A DNA stretch of 64,000 bases, from NCBI GenBank assembly GCA_024235015.1, contig JACKNG010000007.1, positions 1-64,000 on the forward strand, given 5' to 3'. The notes under the pieces are model-generated. The model worked only from the letters and a program-made list of their open reading frames with translations. It made no database searches and had not been told where the DNA came from. Position 1 is the stretch's first letter; the number at the start of each line of letters is the position of its first letter. Source of the stretch: Gammaproteobacteria bacterium. GTDB lineage: Bacteria > Pseudomonadota > Gammaproteobacteria > Ga0077536. A program made the position numbers and the translations under genes. Shown here in pieces: positions 36,725 through 45,039 of the stretch.

Positions 36725-37525
36725 GTGACCACTTTCCAGCTTGTCGTCATCGCGCTGGCCCAGGGCCTGACCGAGTTCCTGCCGATCTCGAGCTCGGCGC
36801 ATCTCATCCTGATCCCGCAGCTCACCGGCTGGCCCGACCAGGGGCTGGCCTTCGACGTCGCCGCCCACGTCGGCAGCCTGGTCGCGGTGTGTACCTACTT
36901 CCGCGCCGACCTGGTCGAGCTGACGCGGCACTGGCTGCGCTCCTGCGCCACGCGGCAGCTGGACGCGCCGGCGCGCCTCGCCTGGGGCGTGCTGCTAGGC
37001 ACCATCCCGGTCGGCCTGGTCGGGCTGTTCGGCCACGATTACATCGAGCAGTCGTTGCGCTCGCCCTTGCTGATCGCGGCGACCACGGTGTTCTTCGGCA
37101 TCGCGCTGTGGCTGGCCGATCGACTCGGCCGCCGTCGTCGGCCGCTGGGCGAACTCGGTTTCGGCGACGTCGCCCTGATCGGCTGTGCGCAGGCCCTGGC
37201 GCTGGTTCCCGGCGTGTCGCGCTCGGGCATCACGATGACCGCGGCCCTGGCCGCGGGGCTGACCCGCGACGCCGGCGCACGCTTCTCCTTCCTGCTCTCG
37301 ATCCCGGTGATCGTGCTCGCCGGCGGGCTCGAGTTCGTGGCCCTGGTCCGCGCCGGTGGCAGCCATCCCTGGGGCCAGCTCGCGCTGGTCACGCTGCTGT
37401 CCGCGCTGAGCGCGTTCGCCTGCATCCACTTCTTCCTGCGTTTCATCGAGCGTATCGGCATGGGGCCGTTCGCGGTCTACCGCCTGCTGCTGGGGGGCGT
37501 GCTGCTCGCCGTCTTCGCCCTCTGA
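36725..37525 (+). CDS. uppP: Undecaprenyl-diphosphate phosphatase
   Basis: 266 residues from a GTG. Polytopic (about 8 segments) with both BacA motifs: QGLTEFLPISSSAHLIL, including the catalytic Glu, and PGVSRSGITMTAALA. It recycles undecaprenyl diphosphate to the monophosphate for peptidoglycan and O-antigen synthesis and confers intrinsic tolerance to bacitracin. Confidence 0.95.
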   Translation: MTTFQLVVIALAQGLTEFLPISSSAHLILIPQLTGWPDQGLAFDVAAHVGSLVAVCTYFRADLVELTRHWLRSCATRQLDAPARLAWGVLLGTIPVGLVGLFGHDYIEQSLRSPLLIAATTVFFGIALWLADRLGRRRRPLGELGFGDVALIGCAQALALVPGVSRSGITMTAALAAGLTRDAGARFSFLLSIPVIVLAGGLEFVALVRAGGSHPWGQLALVTLLSALSAFACIHFFLRFIERIGMGPFAVYRLLLGGVLLAVFAL

Positions 37526-37611
37526 GGCCCGCCGCGCTCGTGCAACTCTCGGCCGCGGGGAAGGTCGTATAGGGCCGGTCCGCAGGCTGTTGGCAATCAC
37601 GGAGGCTGATG

Positions 37612-38238
37612 ATGAGGAATGGAACGAACGCGGTCGTGCGACTGCTGGGTGGCGCCTGCTTGCTCGTGCTGAGCACGACGGTGACGGCGGCAGGGGTGTC
37701 GGTGGCGCCGGGCCAGGCCGTGGCGACCTTTGCCGGCGGTTGCTTCTGGTGCATGGAGGGGCCGTTCGACGTCCTCGACGGCGTGATCTCGACGACCTCC
37801 GGTTACACCGGCGGGCAGGTCGTCGACCCGAGCTACGAACAGGTGTCTTCGGGTACGACCGGTCACGCCGAAGCGGTCCAGGTCGTCTACGACCCGGCGC
37901 GCATCAGCTACGAGCAGTTGCTCGACGTGTTCTGGCACAACATCGACCCGACCACCCCGGACGCGCAGTTCTGCGACCACGGCAACCAGTACCGCCCGGC
38001 CATCTTCTACCACGACGAGGCCCAGCACGCGGCCGCCGAGGCCTCGCGCAGCGCACTCGAGGCCGACAAGCCCTTCGCCGGACCGATCCGAGTCGGGATC
38101 ACCGCGGCGACCGCCTTCTACCCGGCGGAGGACTATCACCAGGATTACTACCAGAAGAATCCCCTGCGCTACCGTTTCTACCGCTTCAACTGCGGCCGTG
38201 ACCAGCGCCTGACCGAGCTGTGGGGCAAGTCGCACTGA
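37612..38238 (+). CDS. msrA: Exported peptide methionine sulfoxide reductase A
   Basis: 208 residues starting at the second of two adjacent ATGs, which has GGAGG six bases upstream. It carries a signal peptide (VVRLLGGACLLVLSTTVTAAG) before the MsrA domain: catalytic FAGGCFWCME, TTSGYTGG, and EDYHQDYYQKNP. It reduces methionine-S-sulfoxide in proteins. Export would place it in the periplasm, unlike the usual cytosolic MsrA, and it would need a periplasmic electron donor. Confidence 0.93.
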   Translation: MRNGTNAVVRLLGGACLLVLSTTVTAAGVSVAPGQAVATFAGGCFWCMEGPFDVLDGVISTTSGYTGGQVVDPSYEQVSSGTTGHAEAVQVVYDPARISYEQLLDVFWHNIDPTTPDAQFCDHGNQYRPAIFYHDEAQHAAAEASRSALEADKPFAGPIRVGITAATAFYPAEDYHQDYYQKNPLRYRFYRFNCGRDQRLTELWGKSH

Positions 38239-38397
38239 GTCGCCGGCGTCGCGCGACGCCACCCTGATCCAACTCAATCCGGGCGCGTGTCCCGTTGTGG
38301 TTGCCGGCGTGACGCCGTGCTACTGTGACCGCCGCCCGGCCGCGGCGAGACGCGTGCGGTACCGGCGGCGGACAATCGGGGAGCGCGAGTCGACCAG

Positions 38398-39297
38398 ATG
38401 GCGGAACCAACGGCGCGGGGGCTGGCCGTCCTGTCGGCGGACATCGCCGGCAGCACCGCACTCTACGACACCCTGGGCGACAACGCTGCGCGTGACATCG
38501 TCGCCGGCTGTCTCGATGCCCTGCGCCACTACTGCGTAGAGCACGGCGGACACGTGGTGGCCGAGATCGGCGACCAGATCGTGGCCCAGTTCATGGACGC
38601 CACCGAGGCCGCGGCCGTCGCCTCCGAAATCCACGTCCATCTCCACGAGCAGCATGCCGAGCGCGACGACGTGCGCCCGCGCATGCGGGTCGGCCTGCAT
38701 TTCGGCACCGTGCCGCAGGGCGGTGACCCGCTGGGCTGCGAGACCCACAAGATTGCCGACTGGGCCTGCCGCAATGCCAAGCCCGAGCAGACCCTCGCCA
38801 CCCGCGCCCTCATCGACCAGTTGCCGCGCATCTTCCGCGCCGTGTCGCGCTACGTCGACGACGAGACCTGGAATTTCGTTTCCATCGAGCACGTCGAACT
38901 CTACGAGGTGATCTGGGACGTCGAGTCGATTACGGCTTACGCCGGGGAGAAGCCGGGGCGCGACGACGGTGGTTACAGCCGTGTCGTGTTCAGCCACGGC
39001 GATGCCAGCATCACCGTCGATGCCGAGCGCCCGGTCGTCTCGATCGGCCGCGCGCCGCACAACGACCTCGTCATCCGCAAGGACCTCATCTCGCGCCAGC
39101 ATCTGAGTGCACAGTTCAGCCGCGGCCGCTGCACCGTGACCGACAACAGCACCAACGGCTCGCTGGTGGTGCTCGACGACGGCACGCGCTTCGACCTCAA
39201 GCGCGACTCGCTGCGCCTGAGCGGCAGCGGGGTCATCATCCCCGGCAAGCCCGAGCGCCAGGACGACGCCTACGCCATCAGTTTCCGCTGCGAGTGA
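38398..39297 (+). CDS. Class III nucleotidyl cyclase-like domain fused to FHA domain
   Basis: 299 residues. Residues ~8-165 form a class III cyclase homology domain with metal-binding Asp15 (LSADIAGST) and Asp59 (EIGDQIVAQF), 44 residues apart as is standard. The substrate-selecting Lys before GD is Ala here, and the usual Asn/Arg pair (VNxAxR) is not recognisable in ETHKIADWACR, so activity is doubtful. Residues ~200-290 are an FHA domain (SIGRAPHNDLV, SRQHLSA, DNSTNGS) that binds phosphothreonine. No membrane segment. The 3' end overlaps convergent cca by 20 bases. Confidence 0.85.
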   Translation: MAEPTARGLAVLSADIAGSTALYDTLGDNAARDIVAGCLDALRHYCVEHGGHVVAEIGDQIVAQFMDATEAAAVASEIHVHLHEQHAERDDVRPRMRVGLHFGTVPQGGDPLGCETHKIADWACRNAKPEQTLATRALIDQLPRIFRAVSRYVDDETWNFVSIEHVELYEVIWDVESITAYAGEKPGRDDGGYSRVVFSHGDASITVDAERPVVSIGRAPHNDLVIRKDLISRQHLSAQFSRGRCTVTDNSTNGSLVVLDDGTRFDLKRDSLRLSGSGVIIPGKPERQDDAYAISFRCE

Positions 39298-40483
39298 GGG
39301 CTTCGACGCGGGCCTGGTGGATGGCCGCGCGTAGTGCCTCGCCCTTGAGTCCACTGGCGGCCAGTGCGCGGGCATCGACCGTCGCAGTGATGGCCGCGGC
39401 CCTGCGCAGCCAGGCGGCCTGCGGGTAATCGCGATCGGCCCAGCCGGCGCGGCCGGTGGCGTCGATCAGGCAGGCTTCCAGGAACTGTTCGAAGCGCGCC
39501 GCGCGCCGCCACGCATCGGCCTGTTCGAGCAGGCCGACCACGGTCGCCGGTTTCATCTCCTCGGCGCGGTGCACGCGGGTGTGCAGCGCCGCTACCAGGC
39601 AGGCCAGTTCACGGTGCTCGCGCGGGACGCGCAGGCGCGTGGCGAGCGCCTCGATGAGGGCGACGCCGCGTTCCTCGTGGCCGCGGTGCGAGGGCAGCAT
39701 GGCGGGTGGCGTGGTGCCCTTGCCGAGGTCGTGCACGAGGACGGCGAAGCGCACGGTCTCCGGCGCGTCGCGGCGCTCGGCCTGGGTGAGCGCGAGCAGG
39801 ACGTGTTCGCCGGTGTCGATTTCGGGGTGGTAGCGCGCCGGCTGCGGCACGCCGAACAGGCGGTCGACCTCCGGCAGCAGCGCGGCCAGCGCGCCGCACT
39901 CGCGCAGCACGCCGATGAAGCGCGCGGGGTAAGGCGCCATGAGGGCGCGACGCAGCTCACCCCAGACCCGTTCGGCGGCCAGCGTGGCGAGTTCGCCGCT
40001 GGCGGTGATGGCGCGCATGAGTTCCAGGGTCTCCGGTGCGATGGCGAAGTCGAGCCGTGCGGCGAAGCGCGCGGCGCGCAGCACGCGCAGGGGATCTTCG
40101 CGAAACGCAGCGGTGACGTGGCGCAACACGCGGCGTGCGAGATCGGCCTGCCCGCCGTAGGGATCGATGATCCTGCCGGCGTCGTCCATGGCCATGGCGT
40201 TGACGGTGAAGTCGCGGCGCGCAAGGTCCTCCTCCAGGCTCACGCCGTCGGCCCGGGTGACGAAGCCGGTATAGCCCTGGCCCGACTTGCGCTCGGTGCG
40301 GGCGAGCGCGTACTCCTCGCCGCTGTCGGGGTGGAGGAAGACGGGGAAGTCGGCGCCGACCTTGCGAAAACCGCGCGCGAGCAGTTCCTCCGCACTGCCA
40401 CCGACGACCACCCAGTCGCGATCCTTGATCGGGATCCCGAGCAGGAAATCGCGCACCGCGCCGCCGACCTGGTAGATCTCCAC
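39278..40483 (-). CDS. cca: CCA-adding tRNA nucleotidyltransferase
   Basis: 401 residues from a GTG. Class II nucleotidyltransferase head (YQVGGAVRDFLLG, DRDWVVVG, ARTERKSGQGYTGF, RRDFTVNAMA, DPLRVLRAARF) and a C-terminal HD domain (LVHDLGKGTTPP), as in the E. coli enzyme, which also has phosphatase activity. It builds or repairs the 3' CCA of tRNAs. Confidence 0.95.
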   Translation of the reverse strand: MEIYQVGGAVRDFLLGIPIKDRDWVVVGGSAEELLARGFRKVGADFPVFLHPDSGEEYALARTERKSGQGYTGFVTRADGVSLEEDLARRDFTVNAMAMDDAGRIIDPYGGQADLARRVLRHVTAAFREDPLRVLRAARFAARLDFAIAPETLELMRAITASGELATLAAERVWGELRRALMAPYPARFIGVLRECGALAALLPEVDRLFGVPQPARYHPEIDTGEHVLLALTQAERRDAPETVRFAVLVHDLGKGTTPPAMLPSHRGHEERGVALIEALATRLRVPREHRELACLVAALHTRVHRAEEMKPATVVGLLEQADAWRRAARFEQFLEACLIDATGRAGWADRDYPQAAWLRRAAAITATVDARALAASGLKGEALRAAIHQARVEALTRSGN

Positions 40484-40517
40484 GACTCAGCCGGGCGCGG
40501 CGGCCCGCAGCGTGCAA

Positions 40518-41483
40518 TCAGTCGCGGCCGGCGGACGTGCGGTGTGCATAGTAGCGGTGGCGGAGGTCGCCTCCGCCGAGGTAGCGGGGCACGACGACGC
40601 GCATGGGGGTCGGCTCGATGCCGAGCTGGTCGAGCCCGTTGGCCTGCGGGCACACCGAGTCCTCGCTCAGCGAGCGCAGGTTGTCGCGCGAAAAGGGCTT
40701 GCCCGGGACGTGCTCGAGGATGTTGGCCTGCAGGGACGAGAGGAAACCGTTGAGGCCGATCACGCGCACGGGCCGGCCGATGACGCGGCCGAGATAGCTG
40801 ACGATCTCGCCCAGGGTCATGACTTCGGGGCCGCCCAGATCGTAGCGCTGGCCGGCGGCTTCGCGCCGGGTCAGACAGCGCAGCATGGCCTCGGCGACGT
40901 CGCCGACGAAGACCGGCTGCAGGCGCGCATCGGCACGGGCGAGCGGGAACACGCCGGGGGCGAGGCGCAGGAGCGCGGCGAAGCGGTTGGTGAAATCGTC
41001 GTGCGGCCCGAACATCACCGAGGGCCGCAGGATGGTCACCGTCAGGCGCTTGCCGCTCTCGGCGAGGAGCAGCTTCTCCGCCTCACCCTTGCTGCGCAGG
41101 TAGTAGCTGGGCGCGAAGCTGTCGGCGTTCAGCGCGCTCATGTGCAGGAGATGGGGCACGTCGGCCGTCTTGCAGGCCTTGGCCGCACGTAGCGGGATGT
41201 CGACATGTGCCTGGCGGAAGCCGGTGCCGTCGTCGCCGCGCTCGTTGAGGATGCCAACCAGGTTGACCACGGCATCGAGCCCGGCGAAGCCGTGGTTGTA
41301 CTGTTCCTGCTCGCGCGGGTCGAGCTCGATCACCTCGGTGTCGGGCAGCAGCCACACCTCGCGGGCGTGGCTGCGCGCGCGGGTGAAGATGCGCACGCGG
41401 TGACCGCCGGCGACGAGGCGGTTGGCGAGAACGCCGCCGACGAAGCCGCTGCCGCCGAGTATGCCTATGGTCATCCTGCTCAT
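40518..41483 (-). CDS. NAD(P)-binding protein, complex I NDUFA9-like
   Basis: 321 residues. Atypical SDR with GILGGSGFVGGVLANRL, ILRPSVMFGP and VFVGDVAEAM, as in the NDUFA9 / YcfA-like group; the catalytic Tyr appears in SYYLRSKGEAE. Mitochondrial NDUFA9 is a complex I accessory subunit; the role of bacterial homologues is not settled. The ATG at 41483 overlaps the upstream slt stop by 4 bases. Confidence 0.85.
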   Translation of the reverse strand: MSRMTIGILGGSGFVGGVLANRLVAGGHRVRIFTRARSHAREVWLLPDTEVIELDPREQEQYNHGFAGLDAVVNLVGILNERGDDGTGFRQAHVDIPLRAAKACKTADVPHLLHMSALNADSFAPSYYLRSKGEAEKLLLAESGKRLTVTILRPSVMFGPHDDFTNRFAALLRLAPGVFPLARADARLQPVFVGDVAEAMLRCLTRREAAGQRYDLGGPEVMTLGEIVSYLGRVIGRPVRVIGLNGFLSSLQANILEHVPGKPFSRDNLRSLSEDSVCPQANGLDQLGIEPTPMRVVVPRYLGGGDLRHRYYAHRTSAGRD

Positions 41484-43444
41484 GTTCTGCATTCCGTCGT
41501 GCCGGTCGCGCCCGCGGCCGGGATCGGGGGCATCACGCTGGTGATGCGGGTGATGTCGCGTCCCAGCCGCCATTCGTAGACCGCGGCATAGAACAAGGCT
41601 CGTCTCACGTAGCGGCGCGTCTCGGTGAACGGGATCGTGTCGATCCAGATCGCGGCCGGGGTGCAGTGCTCGCCCTGCCACTGGCGCACGCGGTGAGGGC
41701 CGGCATTATACGCTGCGGCGGCCATGGCGAAGTTGCCGCCGAAGCGCGCGATCATGCGCGCCAGGTAGCTCGCGCCGAGCGCGATGTTGGTCTCCGCGTC
41801 GTAGAGCCTGTTCATGCGATCGAGACGGATGCCGACGCGGCGCGCTGTTTCGCGCGCGGTCGCGGGCATGAGCTGCATCAGGCCGAGGGCACCGGCGGGG
41901 GAACGCGCATCGACGACGAAGGCCGACTCGGAGCGGATGATGGCCATGACCCGCGCCGGGTCGACTTCGCGGCGCCGGCCGTGCTCGATGGCCAGCGCGT
42001 GGTAGAGCGTGGGGAAGCGCAGTTCGAGATCGTTCCAGGAACGCGCGCGGCCGAGGGCGAAGATGGCCTGGTTCTGCCAGCCCCAGTCCGCCGCCACCGC
42101 CGCCGCGACCTCGAGTTCGCGATGCTCCATGTGTTCGAGTTCGTAGTACCACTCGCGGCGCGCCTGGTAGCGCCGGTCCAGCAGGTAGAGTTCGTGGGCG
42201 CGGGCGAGGCCGGGGCGGGCGCGCAGGGTGGCCAGCTCGGCGGCACTGGCGGCAACCGCCTGGTGACCGAATTCGTAATCGAGCCCGAGGGCGTCGGCGG
42301 CGAGGAAACCGTAGTAGTCGCGTTCGCGGGCGAGCACCGCGAGCAACTCGTGGGCGGCCTCGTCCTGGCCGGTGTGCTGCAGGGCGCGGGCGCGCCAGTA
42401 GCGCCAGCGCAGGGCGTCGACTTCGAGCGGCGGTGCTGCCGTCCAGCGCACGAGTTCGGGCCAGGCCCGCGCGACCAGCGCCTCGCGGATGCGGTAGCGC
42501 TCGACGGCCGCGTCCACGCTGGTCTCGGGCACGGCATCGAGCAGGCCGATGCGGCGCGGGTGGTCGGAGCCGGCGGCGGCGATGGCCAGCGCCGCGGCGG
42601 CGGCGCCGCGCTCGGCCGCGGTGAAGGCATGCCGGGTCAGGACGGCGTGCCAGGCGCGCTCCGCGCCGTCGACGTCCTTGCGCGCTAGGCGACGCAGGGC
42701 GTGGAGGAGGATTTCGCGGGTCGGTGCGTCGTCGCCGAGGTCGCCGCGCGCGAGCACGCCGGCCGGATGCGCGTGTGCCTCCAGCCACAGTGCGGCCAGG
42801 GCCTGCCGTTGGGGCGACTCCAGGCGCCGTGCGAGGTAGCGCGCCAGGCTGCCGTGGCCGGCCTGCATGGCGAGGCGGATGCGCGCCCACACCAGGTCGT
42901 CATCCAGCGCCGGGCTCGCATAGAGCCGCGCGAACGCCGGGTCGCAGGCATCGGGCAGGGAGTCGCCGCTCAGCCAGATCGCGCGGGTGTCGGCGATGAC
43001 GCCGTCGCCCTGGCCGGTCTCGATGCGGGCGCGCAGCTGCTGGCAGCGCATCGCGAGGTCGTCCACCGGGCGATAGAACTCGAGGAAGTCCTGCCAACGC
43101 TGGCCGCGGACGAGTTGTTCGAGCCATTCACGCCTGAGGGTGGTCGCCAGCAGCGAACCGTCCCAGGCGCTGAGGAACTCCCGCACGGCCTCGCGTGGAT
43201 AGGCGTGCAGGCGCCGCCGCAGGTCGTAGTAGCGGTAATAGGGATAGAGCGGGTAATCCTCGAGGCCGGCGACGAGTTCGGCGGCGCGCTGGTGGTGGCC
43301 GGCCTTCTGCGCGGCGAGTACGGCTTCGAAGCGGGTGCGTGCCGCCGCCCAGTGTTCGTCGGGGGCGGCAATCACGCTGCTGGCCAGCTGGAGCAGGACG
43401 GTCAGGAGTACGAACCGCGTGCGGCGCGCGTGCGATGTCGGCAT
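41480..43444 (-). CDS. slt: Soluble lytic murein transglycosylase
   Basis: 654 residues with a signal peptide (VLLTVLLQLASSVIA). A long alpha-helical superhelix (residues ~30-480) forms the U/L domains, then the SLT domain: catalytic Glu in IIRSESAF, SPAGALGLMQLMPATA, NIALGASYLARM and AYNAGPHRVRQW. It cleaves peptidoglycan to 1,6-anhydro-muropeptides in the periplasm. It is divergent from the CULT-protein operon. Confidence 0.94.
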   Translation of the reverse strand: MPTSHARRTRFVLLTVLLQLASSVIAAPDEHWAAARTRFEAVLAAQKAGHHQRAAELVAGLEDYPLYPYYRYYDLRRRLHAYPREAVREFLSAWDGSLLATTLRREWLEQLVRGQRWQDFLEFYRPVDDLAMRCQQLRARIETGQGDGVIADTRAIWLSGDSLPDACDPAFARLYASPALDDDLVWARIRLAMQAGHGSLARYLARRLESPQRQALAALWLEAHAHPAGVLARGDLGDDAPTREILLHALRRLARKDVDGAERAWHAVLTRHAFTAAERGAAAAALAIAAAGSDHPRRIGLLDAVPETSVDAAVERYRIREALVARAWPELVRWTAAPPLEVDALRWRYWRARALQHTGQDEAAHELLAVLARERDYYGFLAADALGLDYEFGHQAVAASAAELATLRARPGLARAHELYLLDRRYQARREWYYELEHMEHRELEVAAAVAADWGWQNQAIFALGRARSWNDLELRFPTLYHALAIEHGRRREVDPARVMAIIRSESAFVVDARSPAGALGLMQLMPATARETARRVGIRLDRMNRLYDAETNIALGASYLARMIARFGGNFAMAAAAYNAGPHRVRQWQGEHCTPAAIWIDTIPFTETRRYVRRALFYAAVYEWRLGRDITRITSVMPPIPAAGATGTTECRT

Positions 43445-43470
43445 GGATCGGGGGCGGGAAGTGCTGGCTC

Positions 43471-43476
43471 TATACT
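43471..43476 (+). promoter_or_regulatory. Possible -10 box (TATACT) for the CULT operon
   Basis: TATACT in the 170-base gap between divergent slt and the CULT-protein gene. No clear -35 is present, so this is only a candidate. Confidence 0.3.
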
Positions 43477-43614
43477 GCTCGGGTCGGGCGCTGCCGACGA
43501 CGTTGCTACCCTAGCACGCGGGTGCCGTGCCCGGCGATGCAGACTGCGGTGCCGCGCGCCGCGCGGCGGCCGGGCGGGGCGGACGCGCGCAGGCCCCGGG
43601 AGGTCATCGCCAGC

Positions 43615-44019
43615 ATGCTGTTCGATGCAGGAGACGCCGCCGCAGACGGCGCGCCGGGCACCCACGCTACGGCGGGCGTGGTACCGGGCGTCGACGCCCG
43701 CCGCTGGCGGCTGCGATGCCGCGGCTGCGGCCACGTGCTCGCGGCACCGGCCTGGCGCGTGCAGATCGACGGCCGCGAGCGGCACGAGCGCACCAACCCG
43801 CTCGGCCTGCGCTTCGCCTTGCGCCTGTACGCTGCCGCGCCCGGCTGTCGCGGCAGCGGTGCACCGAGCGCGGCGCACAGCTGGTTCCCGCCGTGCGCCT
43901 GGCAGGTGCTGGTGTGCGGCGGCTGTGGCGAGCATCGCGGCTGGCGCTTCGACGGCGCCGCGACCAGCGGCTTCGTCGCCCTGATCATCGAAGCCATCGT
44001 GGAGGAAGCTTACGAGTGA
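43615..44019 (+). CDS. CULT-domain (cereblon-type) protein
   Basis: 134 residues from the ATG at 43615, preceded by GGGAGG; an ATG at 43538 is less likely. The whole protein is one CULT domain. Zinc ligands Cys35/Cys38 (CRGC) and Cys101/Cys104 (CGGC) are present. The thalidomide-cage tryptophans of human cereblon (W380, W386, W400) map to Trp90, Trp96 and Trp110 with identical spacings of 6 and 14, and the preceding HS pair (His378 in human) is His88. The G-Y of human WFPGYAW is P-C here. Stand-alone bacterial CULT proteins of this size are known to bind glutarimide-type ligands and uridine, but their natural role is unclear. No signal peptide. It overlaps the nitroreductase gene by 4 bases. 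Confidence 0.88.
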   Translation: MLFDAGDAAADGAPGTHATAGVVPGVDARRWRLRCRGCGHVLAAPAWRVQIDGRERHERTNPLGLRFALRLYAAAPGCRGSGAPSAAHSWFPPCAWQVLVCGGCGEHRGWRFDGAATSGFVALIIEAIVEEAYE

Positions 44020-44597
44020 GTGTCGAGAGCTATGCGGACGACGAACGGGCAGTGGTCGAGCGCGTGCTGCGCGAGCGTCGTACCGTGCACGACTTCCGGC
44101 CCGAGGCGGTCCCCGAGTCGCTGGTCGAGCGCGCGCTCGAACTGGCGCGCTGGGCACCCAACCACCATCGTACCGAGCCGTGGCGGTTCTACCTGCTGGG
44201 GCCGCGCGCGCGGGCCGCGATTGCAGAACTCAATGCCGGGCTGGTCGCTGCGCGCCAGGGCGAGCGCGCGGCGGAGATCAAGCTCAAGCGTTGGCAGGCA
44301 GTGCCGGGCTGGCTGGTCATGACGTCGTCGGCGAGTGTCGACGCCCTGCGCGAGCAGGAGGACTACGCGGCCTGCTGCTGTGCGGCGCAGAACTTCATGC
44401 TCGCCTTGTGGAGCGCCGGGGTCGGGGTCAAGTGGACCACGGGTGCGGTGGTGCGCGAGGCCGGGTTCGCCGACATCGTCGGCCTCGACCCCCTGGCCGA
44501 ACGTGTCGTCGGCCTGTTCTGGTACGGCTGGCCCGCCGGGCCGCTCACCGAGCAGCAGCGCCGCCCACTCGATGCCTGCCTCGTGCGACGCGCTTGA
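44016..44597 (+). CDS. Nitroreductase-family flavoprotein
   Basis: 193 residues from a GTG overlapping the CULT gene by 4 bases. Nitroreductase fold: RERRTVHDFRPEAV, ELARWAPNHHRTEPWRF (FMN phosphate site), DYAACCCAAQNFML and a C-terminal GLFWYGWP. It is nearest in style to the small YdjA-like members that reduce nitro or enone compounds with NAD(P)H. The tight coupling to the CULT gene suggests a joint role, which is inference. Confidence 0.88.
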   Translation: MSVESYADDERAVVERVLRERRTVHDFRPEAVPESLVERALELARWAPNHHRTEPWRFYLLGPRARAAIAELNAGLVAARQGERAAEIKLKRWQAVPGWLVMTSSASVDALREQEDYAACCCAAQNFMLALWSAGVGVKWTTGAVVREAGFADIVGLDPLAERVVGLFWYGWPAGPLTEQQRRPLDACLVRRA

Positions 44598-44607
44598 GCC
44601 GCCGGGG

Positions 44608-45030
44608 GTGAGCGTCCACGCGGTCGATCTCGAGGTCACGACCCGCGGCCGGGGCTTCGTCGAGCTGAGCGACGAACTCGCCGCCGCGGTGCGCGACAGT
44701 GGTGTCGTGACCGGCCTGTGTGCGCTCGCCATCGCCCATACCAGCGCCTCGCTGGTGGTGTGCGAGAACGCCGACGGCGAGGTTCTGCGCGACCTCGAGC
44801 GGTTCATGAGCCGGCTGGTGGTCGACGGTGACGCGCTGTTCCGTCACGACGTCGAGGGGCCCGACGACATGCCCGCCCACGTGCGCAGCGTCCTGACCCT
44901 GACCGACATCACCCTGCCGGTGCGCGACGGGCGGCTGGTCCTCGGCACCTGGCAGGGCGTGTTCCTGTGGGAACACCGCGCGCGGGCGCACCGGCGGCGG
45001 CTCACGGTGACCGTGCTGGGCGAACCCTGA
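44608..45030 (+). CDS. YjbQ-family protein (UPF0047)
   Basis: 140 residues from a GTG at 44608, 10 bases after the nitroreductase gene. Family motifs: ITTRGRG-like TTRGRGFVEL, AHTSASLVVCEN with the conserved His, DMPAHVRSVL and LGTWQGVFLWEHR. Some YjbQ proteins show weak thiamine-phosphate synthase activity; the true function is unknown. Third gene of the CULT operon and convergent with hemH. Confidence 0.9.
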   Translation: MSVHAVDLEVTTRGRGFVELSDELAAAVRDSGVVTGLCALAIAHTSASLVVCENADGEVLRDLERFMSRLVVDGDALFRHDVEGPDDMPAHVRSVLTLTDITLPVRDGRLVLGTWQGVFLWEHRARAHRRRLTVTVLGEP

Positions 45031-45039
45031 GTCCAGGCG

